From Paralithodes platypus (taxonomy: Eukaryota; Arthropoda; Malacostraca; Decapoda; Lithodidae): a stretch of DNA of 64,000 nucleotides. Shown piece by piece: positions 46,946-57,531 of the stretch. Position 1 is the stretch's first letter; every line of letters begins with the position of its first letter. Made by a program: the position numbers and the translations under genes. Where the stretch lies: contig CM064560.1 in assembly GCA_032716605.1 (NCBI GenBank), forward strand, positions 11,437,083 through 11,501,082. Direction: 5' to 3'. The notes beneath the pieces were generated by a model. It saw nothing but the letters and a program-made list of their open reading frames with translations, had not been told where the DNA came from and did not search any database.

Positions 46946-48972
46946 TATCAATCATATCATGCAAAAGTAAATAAAACTTTCTCTTTGTCATAAAAGTAAT
47001 TATAGAACTTTATTTGTTCAAAAATTGCCCCAACACTCACCAAAATTGCCCCTCTCAGTGTGACTCTAATCATTATCACACGGTCAGTGGGTCAGTGGGT
47101 GACCCTTCCCTCCCTCCATCCTCAACACCTCTCTCTGTCTGAGTTTGGCTACCAACTAAATTCGTATAAATACAGCATGCATAAAATAATCTTCACAAAT
47201 ACATTTGTATTGTGTAATCTTGTAAATAATGAATAACAACTGTGTGGGTGTCGAAAATTACTCAACCATCTTTCTTATATCTCGCCTACGCCCATACACG
47301 CGTATATTGGATTATACATAGTCATGACTATCATACAAATACTTCAAGTAGGTCTCGAATATACATTTAGATTGCATATTACTTGCAAATAAATATATCT
47401 AAGTGTTTCTGATGGCAATCTGCCCTTCCCTTTCACATGCATCATTCGACACCAGTCCACTGGACACCAGTCTAAATTTAGCTCAGTTCCCAGAAAGGTT
47501 ATCTCCCTTCCCTCGTCTGTTTACTGACCTCCCTCGTTCCATCTACCCCTCCTCAAAACTACTCTATAATATCGTACTTTATTTACAGTCAATAGCCTAG
47601 CTATTTCTGTGCATACTTCACATGTGTCTAAAATGCAATGTCTGCTTGCATAAAAATTCAATTCTGAAAGCCATCTATACGAACGAAATACGCATGTCTC
47701 ACTTTCTCTCTCTCTCTCTCCATTCATTCATGACTCATGTTACTAAGTAAATACTCTCACACTCTCTCTCCACCCTGTGGGCTCCCGGGTGGCAACGAAC
47801 ATCAGACACATGCTAGACTAGAAGGTTGAAAATCCCACGACATCCATATGCCTCGAGCGCCTCCAGATTGTACACACAGCTGTCTTTCTTTCTTCCTTTC
47901 TTCCTTCCTTCCCTCCACCACTCCCTCCCTCTCTGCCACCCATCCACCTTTTGTCTCCCGTCTCCATAAACACATTCATAATTTGCGTAAATATCGCATC
48001 AATTGCTCTATATGCGGTATATTCCTTGTTGTATGGTACGCCTACATACGTACATGTCTTTATTATAGCATGACAGTGCTCTAAATACGAGATATACGTG
48101 ATATTATGGCGCAACACACCCTCTCCTCCCCTTCATTCCCGCCAGACAACAACCACACCTTCGTTCCCGCCTAGAAACTCATTGATAATTCGCTTATATA
48201 TTGCAATATTTGGTCTATATGCGGCATATTCCTTGTTATATGGGTGGCCTACATATGTACACATAGTCTAAATAGCATAAAAGAGCTAAAAAAAGAAGAG
48301 ATACACGATATTACGCGCTATCCCACCCCCTCCTCCCGCTGGTTCTACCCCCTGGGCGCAGGAATATTCGCCCGGGAAATCTCGCCGCTCGATGACAATC
48401 TAGCCGCGCGGTGCCATTCGCTCCACATTTTCCAACTACGGACCGCTCCCCCCCCCGACATTTTTTTGGGGGTCAAATATATATGGGCCGATGCACGCTA
48501 ACATTCCCTACACGCTGATGTAGTTTTTATTGATATTGGCAATGGGTCCCAAAATCATCATACGTGCGCACAGGGGTGTGGTGTCTCATACCCCCTGTGC
48601 ACACGTCTTAGGTTAAGAATGTAAACAGAGAAACCGATCTGGGAGTAACAATATCGAGTAACCTAAAACCGAGTCAACAATGTTCAGAAGTTGAAAAGAA
48701 AGCAAACAAAATAATTGGCTTTATAGGCAGGTCATTTGAGCATAAATCCAAAGAAGTTATCCTAACCCTTTACAATTCCTTAGTCCGCCCTCTTCTGGAA
48801 CACTGTGTTCAATCCTGGTGCCCTTATTACCAAAAAGATATAGACAAGCTAGAACGAGTTCAATGTAGAGTTACCAAAATGATACCTAGCCTAAAGAACA
48901 AACCATACGAGGAGCATCTTAGATAATTAAATATATTTCCTTTAACCCAGCGCAGATTTAGAGGCGACTTAA

Positions 48973-49645
48973 CCCTTTGGCGCACGATGACTCGTTCAGA
49001 GTCATTAGGTATTTTTTTCCTAGGCGCACGATGACTCGTTAAGAGTCATTAAACTTAAAAAATATTCGCCAAAAATTAAGTTTTCGTCTGACGCGCGTCA
49101 TATTTGGCACAGATATTAAATATTACGTCTAGTTCAATAGGTAAAATTGGCAACCCCCTCAGTTTAACCGTTTACTCACGGCTGGCTTGGAAGGGAGCAG
49201 AGTACAGCTCAGTCTGTGTTTCGATACTTTCACGTTTATTCGTGTATCTCAGTAACTATTTGGTTTATAGTAATTCTGAAGTTACCAGTGGAATCTTCAT
49301 TAAATTCCGCTTCCATATATTTATGCAAATCAAAAATGTTGCGGGCAAAATTTTGAGCTAGCGTGAGTTGGAGATAAGGTATTTACTTTTTTTTTTACAA
49401 TTCTTATTTCGGAGTGCCCCAATGTGGTTGTTTTGTATTTATTCTATGTTTTTATTTCCTTATCTTCAAGTTCAATCAATAACGAAGCCGATGGTACCTC
49501 ATTAATCCAAATACAAGGATTTTTTGGTCGATAAAAACGTCACAGAAACAAATTATCGCCGGGCACAAAACTGTCTCTGAGTGAGCTGAGATATACTTTG
49601 GGAGTGGGAAAAACTTTGATTGGAAACTATAGGTGCACCAAAGGG
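48973..49645 (+). mobile_element. TTAA MITE family P3 (673 bp) inside the L2-like LINE
   Basis: TTAA at 48969-48972 and 49646-49649; the uninterrupted LINE copy reads GGTGACTTAATTCAAGTG at 60281-60298. The ends are CCCTTTGGCGCAC and its inverted partner CCCTTTGGTGCAC. The left end carries two copies of GATGACTCGTT(C/A)AGAGTCATTA, again a palindromic subterminal box. No coding capacity. Confidence 0.92.
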
Positions 49646-50155
49646 TTAATTCAAGTGTTCAAAATCATCAAAGGCATCGACAATATGAATTGTAGTAAGT
49701 ACTTCACTATCGACCAATCTAATTACACGTGGGAAAACGGTTGCAAAATTATCGGTAAATCTTTTAACCCGCACGAATTTAAGAATTTTGTCATCAATCG
49801 AGTTGTCAACTTGTGGAATGGGCTTCCCTGAGACGACGTTATAGACTGCAGTACCGTTGATTCATTTAAACTTTGCCTAGACAAATATCTTGCATCAAAC
49901 CCGCGACTGACTGCGTTTGTAAATGTATAACTTTAGTTTAGCCCCCCCTCAGTTACTAACCCATCTGTCCCCTACTAACTTCCTAATCCTGCCATGGACA
50001 TTAGTTCCAGGGCAGTAGTTCCCTTTCCAATGTTCCCTTACCCACTCTAAACCACTGTTTGGACAATTGATCCTCAGTATTTTGGAGGACAAGCAGCCTA
50101 GAAGGGTCACCAGACCCTTTGTTGCTTGACTTTCTTTGTACTCAATTAATAGTAG

Positions 50156-51573
50156 ATTATCACGTGGAAAACATAATTTACCGTAATCGCATTCTTAGAC
50201 GGTTTAAACCATTAGGCACCAACCCAGACGGAGGATGACCCCCCAATGCATCACCTTCCGCACCAACTACCACCCAGACCGTGACCTGTCCTCCCAGACT
50301 TTCACTCTCAACCAGACCCCCTCACCACCCCTAACCGGCCCTACCGCACCATACAACTTACGTCCACAGCCTAGACTATACAAAGACATATCCAACCTAA
50401 ATTGGTTCATAAACTGCCTCCATTCCCGACTACCACCTCTCCCCTCTCTCGCCTCCAAGATAGATCTCTCATCACCCTCTCACCTATCCCTTGTACCCCA
50501 CACATCCCATAGCACACACACCATCAACAGAAAAGACTTCCTCTCCCTCTGCAACCCCAAGTATTTAAAATTCACCGCATAAGCCATCCCGGTTTACCAA
50601 CCCTTCCGATACCTCTCTTCAATCACTTACCCCCTCTAATCCTGTCCCACCAACCTCCTCAAGCATCCCTCCTGCCCACCCTGCCAGCCACCCTTCACCG
50701 ACCCCTTTCACCCCACTCCCCCCTTCCGCAAACAAGACGCCGCCACTTCCCCCTACTTCAAGTATTTCAAAATCATCCCAGATTCCCACCACGACTACCA
50801 ACCCTCCTGATGCCTTCCCTAAACTCTCTACCTCTCCTGCCATTGTACTTTCACCTCACCAAAACATCTCATGATTCTCATCCACCTCCACATCCCTCAC
50901 GCCACGACCTACACCCCTACCAAAGCCTACTCCAACAACCCACCCCCAACCCCATACCGACTATGTCCACCACCAATGTACAGTCACCTGCTAATGTACC
51001 ACCACCTGCTCCACCTCCACCTACTATGCTGAGATTCACCCGACAATCTTGCCTACCTGATCGTTACGAAGCTCTACCGTTTATGTCATCAACAGGCTCA
51101 AAACTGAAAACACCAATCATTACCACCAGGTAACCTGTGCTGCGACCAGGAGGAAATTTTTATGCAGCAACAAACACAGATCCTGCTCCAACCATAACAC
51201 CAGGACATACTCCCATCACCAATACTTCACTTGCATCCACATACATTAACAAACAGGACCCCACTATGTCAAGGTCTCCATTAGATTGCCTGCCACCAAA
51301 GTGTCCACATCGTGCCATATCTCCTCAATTCGTTGTCCACCAGCCTGGATAACATCAACAGGTCATAAGAAAAGAATCACAAACTATCAGAATGCGAGGC
51401 GAGAAATATCCGTCAACATAAATATTTGTGAAAAATAATAAGAGAGGAGCTGATACCAGGTCAACACACTGGGCACAAATTTATAACCCATGACCCCCCA
51501 CCTACCATACCACCTCTGCAATAACATATGACTTCCAGCCACGGGGTCATGACTTTCACACAGAGAGGGGAAG
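50156..51573 (+). pseudogene. gypsy pol end and proline-rich 3' region
   Basis: The reading resumes after the L2-like insert with ILRRFKPLGTNPDGG (about 50190-50225), the C-terminal end of the gypsy integrase chain. It runs on into a Pro/Thr/Ser-rich sequence. One frame is open for 115 codons (50235-50582), and other frames continue the same composition to about 51130. I see no signal peptide, membrane segment or env-like motif that survives. The polypurine tract ends it at 51573. It may be a pol tail or a remnant third ORF. Confidence 0.55.
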
Positions 51574-52012
51574 TGTTATGCCCAGTTTTAAATTAGTTGC
51601 ATTAGAAGCCACCTTTATAACGGCCATAACAACAGCAGCCACCACGAGTAATAGCACCACCAACAAGAGCGAGAGTGTAAAAGGAAGTATGATCCACCCA
51701 CAAGCCTTACCTAGGTAGCATTCCTGCCACGAAGGTTCTGGTCAGACCCATTCTTCACACCTACGTGCTTTACCATCAGGACCAACAAAGAGAAAGGGAA
51801 ACCATCAATGCCCTTTGCTGCTCTAGGAGGAGAAGATCCTGACCTACCAGTAAAAGTTGTGACTATGGCAGGAAAAGTGAGAACAGCCCATTCTCCCACA
51901 TGAGGATCGATGCTCGCCCTCCAGGTCATTCGACTGGATCCAAGCCTAAGTTCGAAACTAGATCTCCTCCAAAGTCTGTTACTAGGGTGAATTCTATGCT
52001 CGATGCTAGAAT
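51574..52012 (+). repeat. gypsy 3' LTR
   Basis: Begins TGTTATGCCCAG directly after AGAGAGGGGAAG and aligns to 37470-37898 to the common end GATGCTAGAAT. It contains a ten-base insertion (about 51620) relative to the 5' LTR. The overlapping minus-strand ORF is a shadow. Confidence 0.85.
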
Positions 52013-52183
52013 AGTAAATGCCCATACATGATAATTATTCGTGTGAAAGAAAACTATGTCTATAAGGACAGACCGTGCTTCGGGCTATAACATAGAATAT
52101 AACCAGTTGAGACTAGAGGGAAATCGATAAAGAACGAAAAACTACTATAAAGTGTGTCAACATCAAAGTCGTGAGATCCTTAA

Positions 52184-53198
52184 CCCGGGAGCTGCCGGGA
52201 GACTCTTAAGAGTTCCCCCGGCGCACTGCGGGGAGACTCTTAAGAGTCAGAGAAAAAAAAAATCAACTTTTGACATCGAAAAAAAAAAAAAAAAAAAAAA
52301 AAAAATATTTTTTATTTTTTTTTTGGCCCCTGGGCCATGCAAAATCTCAGTCCTCTACCTCCCCTCCTTCCCCACTTTCCTCCTCTCCTTCAGTTATCAC
52401 CTATTTTCCCTGTTATTCCCTTATTCTGAGGTATATTTTTGTGCTAACATTAGAAATCCGATTGGAGGGTGTGGTCATCACTGATAGCAAGCGAGTGCAA
52501 GAGAGAGAGAGAGTATCGATCGACTGTGTCTCAGTGGCCTTGGGGGAAATTGGCGGGAAAGCAGATTGCCTCACCCATACATTATACAACTCGCGGGCTA
52601 TATCTCCGATTTTGACCATCCAAACGCTGTTTTCACTCGTTTTATTGTTGTTTCAGGTTAATACCTTTATAATCAACCCATAATAGGCGCATATGGATAA
52701 GTATTAATGCTATTAACCTCTGAAGTGCGCATGGGGGTAATTGGAAACGTCCCCCTGTGCTGACGTATTTGAGGTGTTTCCGTCACTAAAATATTCATTG
52801 TGCCATTAATAGCATTAATACTTATCCATATGCACCTATTATGGGTTGATTATAAAGGTATTAACCTGAAACAACAATAAAACGAGTGAAAACAGCGTTT
52901 GGATGGTCAAAATCGGAGATATAGCCCGCGAGTTGTATAATGTATGGGTGAGGCAATCTGCTTTCCCGCCAATTTCCCCCAAGGCCACTGGGACACAGTC
53001 GATCGATACTCTCTCTCTCTCTCTTGCACTCGCTTGCTATCAGTGATGACCACACCCTCCAATCGGATTTCTAATGTTAGCACGAAAATATACCTCAGAA
53101 TAAGGGAATAACAGGGAAAATAGGTGATAACTGAAGGAGAGGAGGAAAGTGGGGAAGGAGGGGAGGTAGAGGACTGAGATTTTGCATGGCCCAGGGGC

Positions 53199-53243
<45 letters not shown>

Positions 53244-53427
53244 GTCAAAAGTTGATTTTTTTTTTCTCTGACTCTTAAGAGTCTCCCCGCAGTGCGCCGG
53301 GGGAACTCTTAAGAGTCTCCCCGCAGCTCCCGGGTTAATGGCACAATTAATATTTTAGTGACGGAAACACCTCAAATACGTCAGCACAGGGGGACGTTTC
53401 CAATTACCCCCATGCGCACTTCAGAGG
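52184..53427 (+). mobile_element. piggyBac-type MITE family P1, outer copy of a self-nested pair
   Basis: TTAA at 52180-52183 and 53428-53431. The left part (52184-52712, start CCCGGGAGCTGCCGG with two GACTCTTAAGAGT boxes) and the right part (53339-53427, end ATGCGCACTTCAGAGG) together equal one MITE of about 620 bp like that at 4418-5013. They are separated by a reversed copy (52717-53334) set in an internal TTAA. Confidence 0.92.
52717..53334 (-). mobile_element. piggyBac-type MITE family P1, inner reversed copy (618 bp)
   Basis: TTAA at 52713-52716 and 53335-53338. It starts with the reversed right end (CCTCTGAAGTGCGCATGGGGG) and ends with the reversed left end (CAGCTCCCGGG). The copy itself still contains the uninterrupted GCTATTAATGGCACAAT site (reversed, about 52785-52805), which shows the exact TTAA used in the outer copy. 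The opposed copies give a palindrome with arms of about 530 bp. Confidence 0.93.
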
Positions 53428-53431
53428 TTAA

Positions 53432-54680
53432 ATGGTAGTAAATTTATCGAATACGTAAATTTCCATTTTTCCTTAGTAGAAATCATTCAGAGTTAATATT
53501 CACCTGTAAGCGTATTTTGAACCGACGAGTCCAAGTGTTGAATTAATCCCATAATATAGGTTCGCCACGTGTTTGAGGAAATTTATCGTGCGTAGCTTCA
53601 GGCCACGTGTAGGGTCCAGTTATGCTTCACGACTCATATATATTGTTCTGTTATTTGTGTACTATTGTGTATTAATGCTGCATGTGTTTTTATTGTTTTA
53701 TTATCTCCTGTGAATAAAATACTGTTTTGTACTAGATGTATGACTCGAATCCTTGTGTTTAGTCGTAGTCTTATATCACTTACTTGTACTTCTTCCTGTT
53801 GAGTGAGACCCACAAAGACCAGATTTGTCCTAGCATAATAAACATAATAGAAATATTCCCATATTCACATTATGCCATGGGGGCAGTACTTTAGCGAGAC
53901 ACAAGCTCAGTAGGTGGCGTGAAAGATAATGTAATAAAGATAATGTCCGAGATTACGAGATGAGATGGAGAGACATTGGCTTCAAAACTGCACTGATCCA
54001 GGATGGAACAGCCAGACAACGTATGTCAAAGAAGGCAAAACTACAAACAGTTGGTTGCAAAATCTAATTTGTCTTGTCTAGTCTGACTTAATCGTGTTCA
54101 GCGATCGAATACACAGGCTATAAACCTCTAACTCTGTCCAGAGGAAGAGTTGAAACACAAAAAAGGAAAACAAAAACAAGTGATGCCATTTTTGTCCTTC
54201 CCTTCCTTTTAACTTACATATAGTGTATTTTGTAAACATACACTCACATATGGTATATGGTATTAGGAATGTTATTTTGTAAACATACACTCACATATGT
54301 TATTTTGTAAACATACACTCACATATAATATATGGTATTAGGAATGTTAAGTGATTTCCCTCAGCAGGAAAAATATTAGAGAACATAAAAAAGGGAACCC
54401 AATTTAATCAAAGTTAGATTGGATTATATTCACTTGGTTTTTCTAACTCTTCCATAGGTGAATGATACAACAAATATATGCTTGCTAAAGCGGCGGAACT
54501 GAGTAGGCTCAGATATGCTGCCTTCCAAGAGGTTGGGTATCAACTCCCTTGATATTAGACCTTTTCATCTCCGAGTAAAACAGAAAATATTTTTGTCAAA
54601 AAACGATGAATTTATACACCCATTCAATTTGTTTAATTGCTTTTATCTTAGCCAACCACCAGCTCCAATTTCACTATTAA
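53432..54680. other. intron spacer with local tandem repeats
   Basis: No gene recognised. At about 54226-54350 a TTTTGTAAACATACACTCACA unit, quoted here only as TTGTAAACATACACTCACAT, occurs three times, twice followed by a similar TATGGTATTAGGAATG stretch. An AATAAA lies at about 53715 but no transcript can be assigned. Confidence 0.55.
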
Positions 54681-55021
54681 GGGGTGTTTTTTTCTAGACC
54701 CACGCCTCTTTCATGTTTAGCCCCATTAGTTTTTTAAGATTTTAAGGCATTTGCCTCATTAGTTTGGCAATATTATGACCTTGTGTGCCATTTAGGTGTC
54801 AAGTTTATCCTGGCGAGCGGTAGCGAGCCTGTTATCTAGGAAGAACTGCCCTTTGGCCAAGACATTTTTCTACCGAAACATTTACAAATTTGTCTCGAGC
54901 GGGGTGTGTGTGTGGGGGGGGGTCTTGGGGGTATTTTTTAAAGCTTGATGGAGGTTTACGAAGAAAAACACTAAAACTATATATATACAGTATATATGAA
55001 CACATTATTACAAAGCTCCCC
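54681..55021 (+). mobile_element. TTAA MITE family P4, copy 4 (341 bp)
   Basis: Flanked by TTAA at 54677-54680 and 55022-55025. The left end is GGGGTG, the right end AGCTCCCC. It contains the family's CTGGCGAGCGGTAGCGAGCCTG block, here with one change that keeps most of the hairpin. Confidence 0.82.
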
Positions 55022-55474
55022 TTAAATTGTGAACTGTGGCGTGTCCACAATCGGCATCCCATACAGTCCATCTGCTGGCTAATTAATTAACAATATAGTT
55101 ATTGTTTTCACAATCTGATACCGAACGATGAATTAATAAAAACATTATGATTCAACAAGTATAATTTGATATGACCTAGTTTCGGTAATGTAGCCATTTA
55201 CATTTGGCCCTATCGTTCATTAAGGCGTTGGGTCTCAATATTCTCAAATTTATGAATGTGATAGTTGCGACAATAATATTGATGATTTAATTGTCACATA
55301 TGAAAAATAATTTTGTTTTGTTAAAACAGTAGCTGTATATACTCCATAAATAACAGCACACCCAACTCAACCTAGACAATATAATGCTTTGTTATACCTC
55401 TGATGGTTCTGAAAGATATGTTAAAGGTTCAAAGATTCAAATGAATGTAACTTTATTAATAAAGGCAACAGTAC

Positions 55475-55679
55475 CATCAAAATAGTCCTCCCGGATGTTG
55501 AATGCGTTAACACCTATGAACTGTGGTGACCCAGCAACATGAACCCCCTGCTGCTTGTCCACCTGCAGAAGTCTCCGTTCCTCCGTGCCCAGGGTAGCGT
55601 TGTACAGATCTCCGTCACCGTCGTCCACCGCCAGGAGTATTGACGAGCCGTATCTGGGGGCGACACAAAGGTTTTGGTT
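55475..55679 (-). CDS. CadN-like: neural-cadherin-like gene: exon with laminin-G core
   Basis: 205 bp exon on the minus strand. The acceptor is the AG of ATGGAG (before 55679); an in-frame TAA just upstream rules out an earlier start. The donor GTACTG begins at 55474. The exit phase 1 joins to the exon at 36801-36612 and restores DG-CIDDL. It encodes NQNLCVAPRYGSSILLAVDDG, LYNATLGTEERRLLQVDKQ and GVHVAGSPQFIGVNAFNIREDYFDG. These are strands of a laminin-G domain with the usual (V/I)GG/GVP-like turn, here VAGSPQF. The acceptor lacks a strong pyrimidine tract, so its exact position is less certain than the others. The next intron is 18.7 kb and holds the gypsy nest. Confidence 0.8.
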
Positions 55680-56070
55680 CTCCATTTACACTTTGGCTAC
55701 GAGACAATTTTATCCGATTTCTATATAATAGATAAATGTTCCTCAGAATATAGGATAATAAGAGGTTATTAAAGTTACTTTTAAACCCCTTGACAGTGCG
55801 ATGTTCTTTCTTTGCTGTCTAAATTTATATAAATGTAAATAATGGGGTTATCCTAGTGAAGACATTAACAAAGCCGCTTATCCAAATATTGGCAACCTAT
55901 ATCTACTCTACAGAATATAGAGGATTACAAAGGAATTCAAAGGAAGATATACAATAACAGACTTAGGGTGCATGTACCAAAAAAATGCCATAATCATCAA
56001 CTGTAGGGCTTCAGCTCTAGAGAGTCTGTGGTCCAGAAAACAAAATTATAGTACTTGTACGATACTGAAT
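55680..56070. other. intron spacer, nothing recognised
   Basis: AT-rich; no feature that I can support. Confidence 0.4.
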
Positions 56071-56339
56071 TACTCGGGGACAAACGCAGTTAGTCGGTGA
56101 TTCATGGCAATGTTAACAGTCTGGAGTGTATGGCACTCTACAACATTTCTAGGCAATATATTCCATAAGTTGACCACTCATGTGAATGAAGGTAAATTAG
56201 TTTAAACTCTTTTAGTCGTTCCTCATATGGTTTATTTCTTGGTCGGGGAATCATTTAAGTTACCCTCCGTTGTACTCCTTCTAGTTTTACAATGTCCTCT
56301 TTATAGTATGGTGACCAAAACTGGACACAATATTCCTAG
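56071..56339 (-). mobile_element. CR1/L2-like LINE 3' end fragment, minus strand
   Basis: On the minus strand it reads QFWSPYYKEDIVKLEGVQRRVT, then RNKPYEERLKEFKL and HRLTAFVPE before a stop (about 56075). These are the C-terminal blocks of the CR1/L2-like family (compare 60110-60560). The middle part is deleted. A Jockey-like element starts directly at 56340. Confidence 0.75.
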
Positions 56340-57531
56340 CTGACAGCGCTTGTGACACTTTGGCGCTGCTGACTAGGATGCTGTACGGCAGTACTTTTTT
56401 GATTTTCCATGGAATGATTTTTGCTTTCGAGAGTACTGAACGCATTACCGAGGTAATCCTCTGGGGCATGGAGGCATACATTCCATTTTCTTTCTCTCAG
56501 TCTAATGCAAAAAAATCTTGGCTTAATCATGCTTGTTCTACTGCTGTTCGCAATAAGGAGGAACCATTCAAATGGTACCGTTGCCTTCAAACTCAAGAAT
56601 CTCCTCCTTCCTATGTTTCTGCCCAGAATCAATCAAAATTTTGTCTTTGACTCGCCAAACACTCCTCAACAATAAATGCACTGAACTATCCAACTCTAGC
56701 TCATCCCAAGCTTTCTGGCATCTAGCCAAAAACCTCTCCAAAATTTTCCTTCCTCGTCTTTCCCTGCCCTTTTCCACTCTAACGGCACTACGCTACCGTC
56801 ATTTCTTCCTCTGACAAAGCTGAACTCTTCACCCAAACTGCTAAAAACTCCACTTTGGATGATTCCGGTGCTATTCCTCCCTCTCCAACCCCCTCTCTCC
56901 TACTCTTGCCTACTATCCTAATAATATTTATCTTCTACCTCTTTCTACCCTCTCTGTGCTTAATAATAAGAAGGCATCCGGACCGGATGGTGATCCTCCT
57001 GTTGTACTCTAAAACTGTGATTCCGTGCCGTTCTGTCTCTCTTCTAACGTCTTCCCTTCTTGCTGGAAGTTTGCTCTGATTCAACCTGTCCTAAAGAAGG
57101 GTGACCGCTCTCAGCCCTCCAACAATCGTCCAATTGCTCTCACTTCTTGCATTTTCAAAGTTTTGAAACTCTTCTTACTTAAACATTTCTTAAGCATTTA
57201 TCTTCTCATAATCTACTCACAGATCGCCAGTATTGCTTCCTTAGGTGTCACTCTACTGGTGATTTTCTTTCTTATCTTACTAACTCTTGGTCATCCTCCA
57301 TTTGAGACTTCAGTGAGACTTTTTCTATTGGGCTAGATATATTGAAGGCCTTCGATAGAGTCTGGCACAAATCTCTAATTTTCAAACTACCCTCCTTCGG
57401 TTTCTATCTCCATCTGTGCCTTTATCTCAAATTTCCTTTCTGGCCGTTCCATAACAGCGGTTGTGGACAGCCATCACTCTCTTCCTCAACCTATCAACTC
57501 CGGTATTCCTCAGGGGTCTGTCCTATCTCCA
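56340..57531 (+). mobile_element. Jockey-like LINE, left part of a split copy
   Basis: A degraded copy from the endonuclease end (LWRC..TRMLYGSTFLI region, 56350) through the RT to GIPQGSVLSP (57507-57531). It has many frameshifts and a deletion in the YGPDG block. It stops at CTATCTCC (57531). The right part, starting CATTAATGATCTC, is found at 62664, with about 30 bases lost between them. Confidence 0.82.

Larger units (their letters stand above)
43392..48612 (+). mobile_element. piggyBac transposon (5221 bp) with exact TTAA duplication
   Basis: TTAA lies at 43388-43391 and 48613-48616. The uninterrupted LINE at 59926-59940 reads CTCAGCTTAAGAATG, so the target is certain. The left end begins CCCGGCAAGTGCTGC with two GACTCTTAA-type boxes; the right end is ...CCCCCTGTGCACACGTCTTAGG. 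The ends resemble the MITE family P1 (4418-5013, 52184-53427), making this the candidate autonomous member. It holds one transposase pseudogene (43529-46319). The 3' third (46320-48612) is non-coding with a long hairpin, a SINE and pyrimidine-rich stretches; parts of it may be later insertions. Confidence 0.93.
42924..50155 (+). mobile_element. CR1/L2-like LINE, 5'-truncated, split by piggyBac and by a TTAA MITE
   Basis: The LINE begins at [21 protein letters not shown] (about 42924) and continues [37 protein letters not shown], an intact TFADDTKIA box (about 43197) and WQMSFNADKCKVLHIGY. At 43388 TTAA it is cut by the 5.2 kb piggyBac element and resumes at 48617 (NVNRETDLGVTISSNLKPSQQ). A second TTAA insertion (48973-49645) follows. 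The end reads TVDSFKLCLDKYLASNPRLTAFVNV, then the 3' UTR to about 50155. It closely matches the copy at 57532-60808, which lets both insertion points be read exactly. Confidence 0.92.
37470..52012 (+). mobile_element. Ty3/gypsy LTR retrotransposon, internally deleted, host of a multi-level nest
   Basis: The two LTR-like sequences, 37470-37898 and 51574-52012, align over their whole length at roughly 90% identity, and both begin TGTTATGCCCAG. A polypurine tract AGAGAGGGGAAG lies directly before the 3' LTR. Between them only part of pol remains: RT (38085-38420), RNase H and integrase (41365-42923) and a proline-rich 3' region (50156-51573). A Jockey-like element splits pol at 38421-41364, and an L2-like element splits its end at 42924-50155. 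Subtracting these leaves about 4.4 kb. No flanking target duplication was found, so the outer end of the 3' LTR may be damaged. Gag, protease and most of the RT are missing. Confidence 0.88.

Noticed and set aside
57463..57531. ATG 57463 as start of the L2-like protein
   Set aside because: Those codons read DSHHSLPQPINSGIPQGSV, the RT of the Jockey-like host element; the fusion is accidental.
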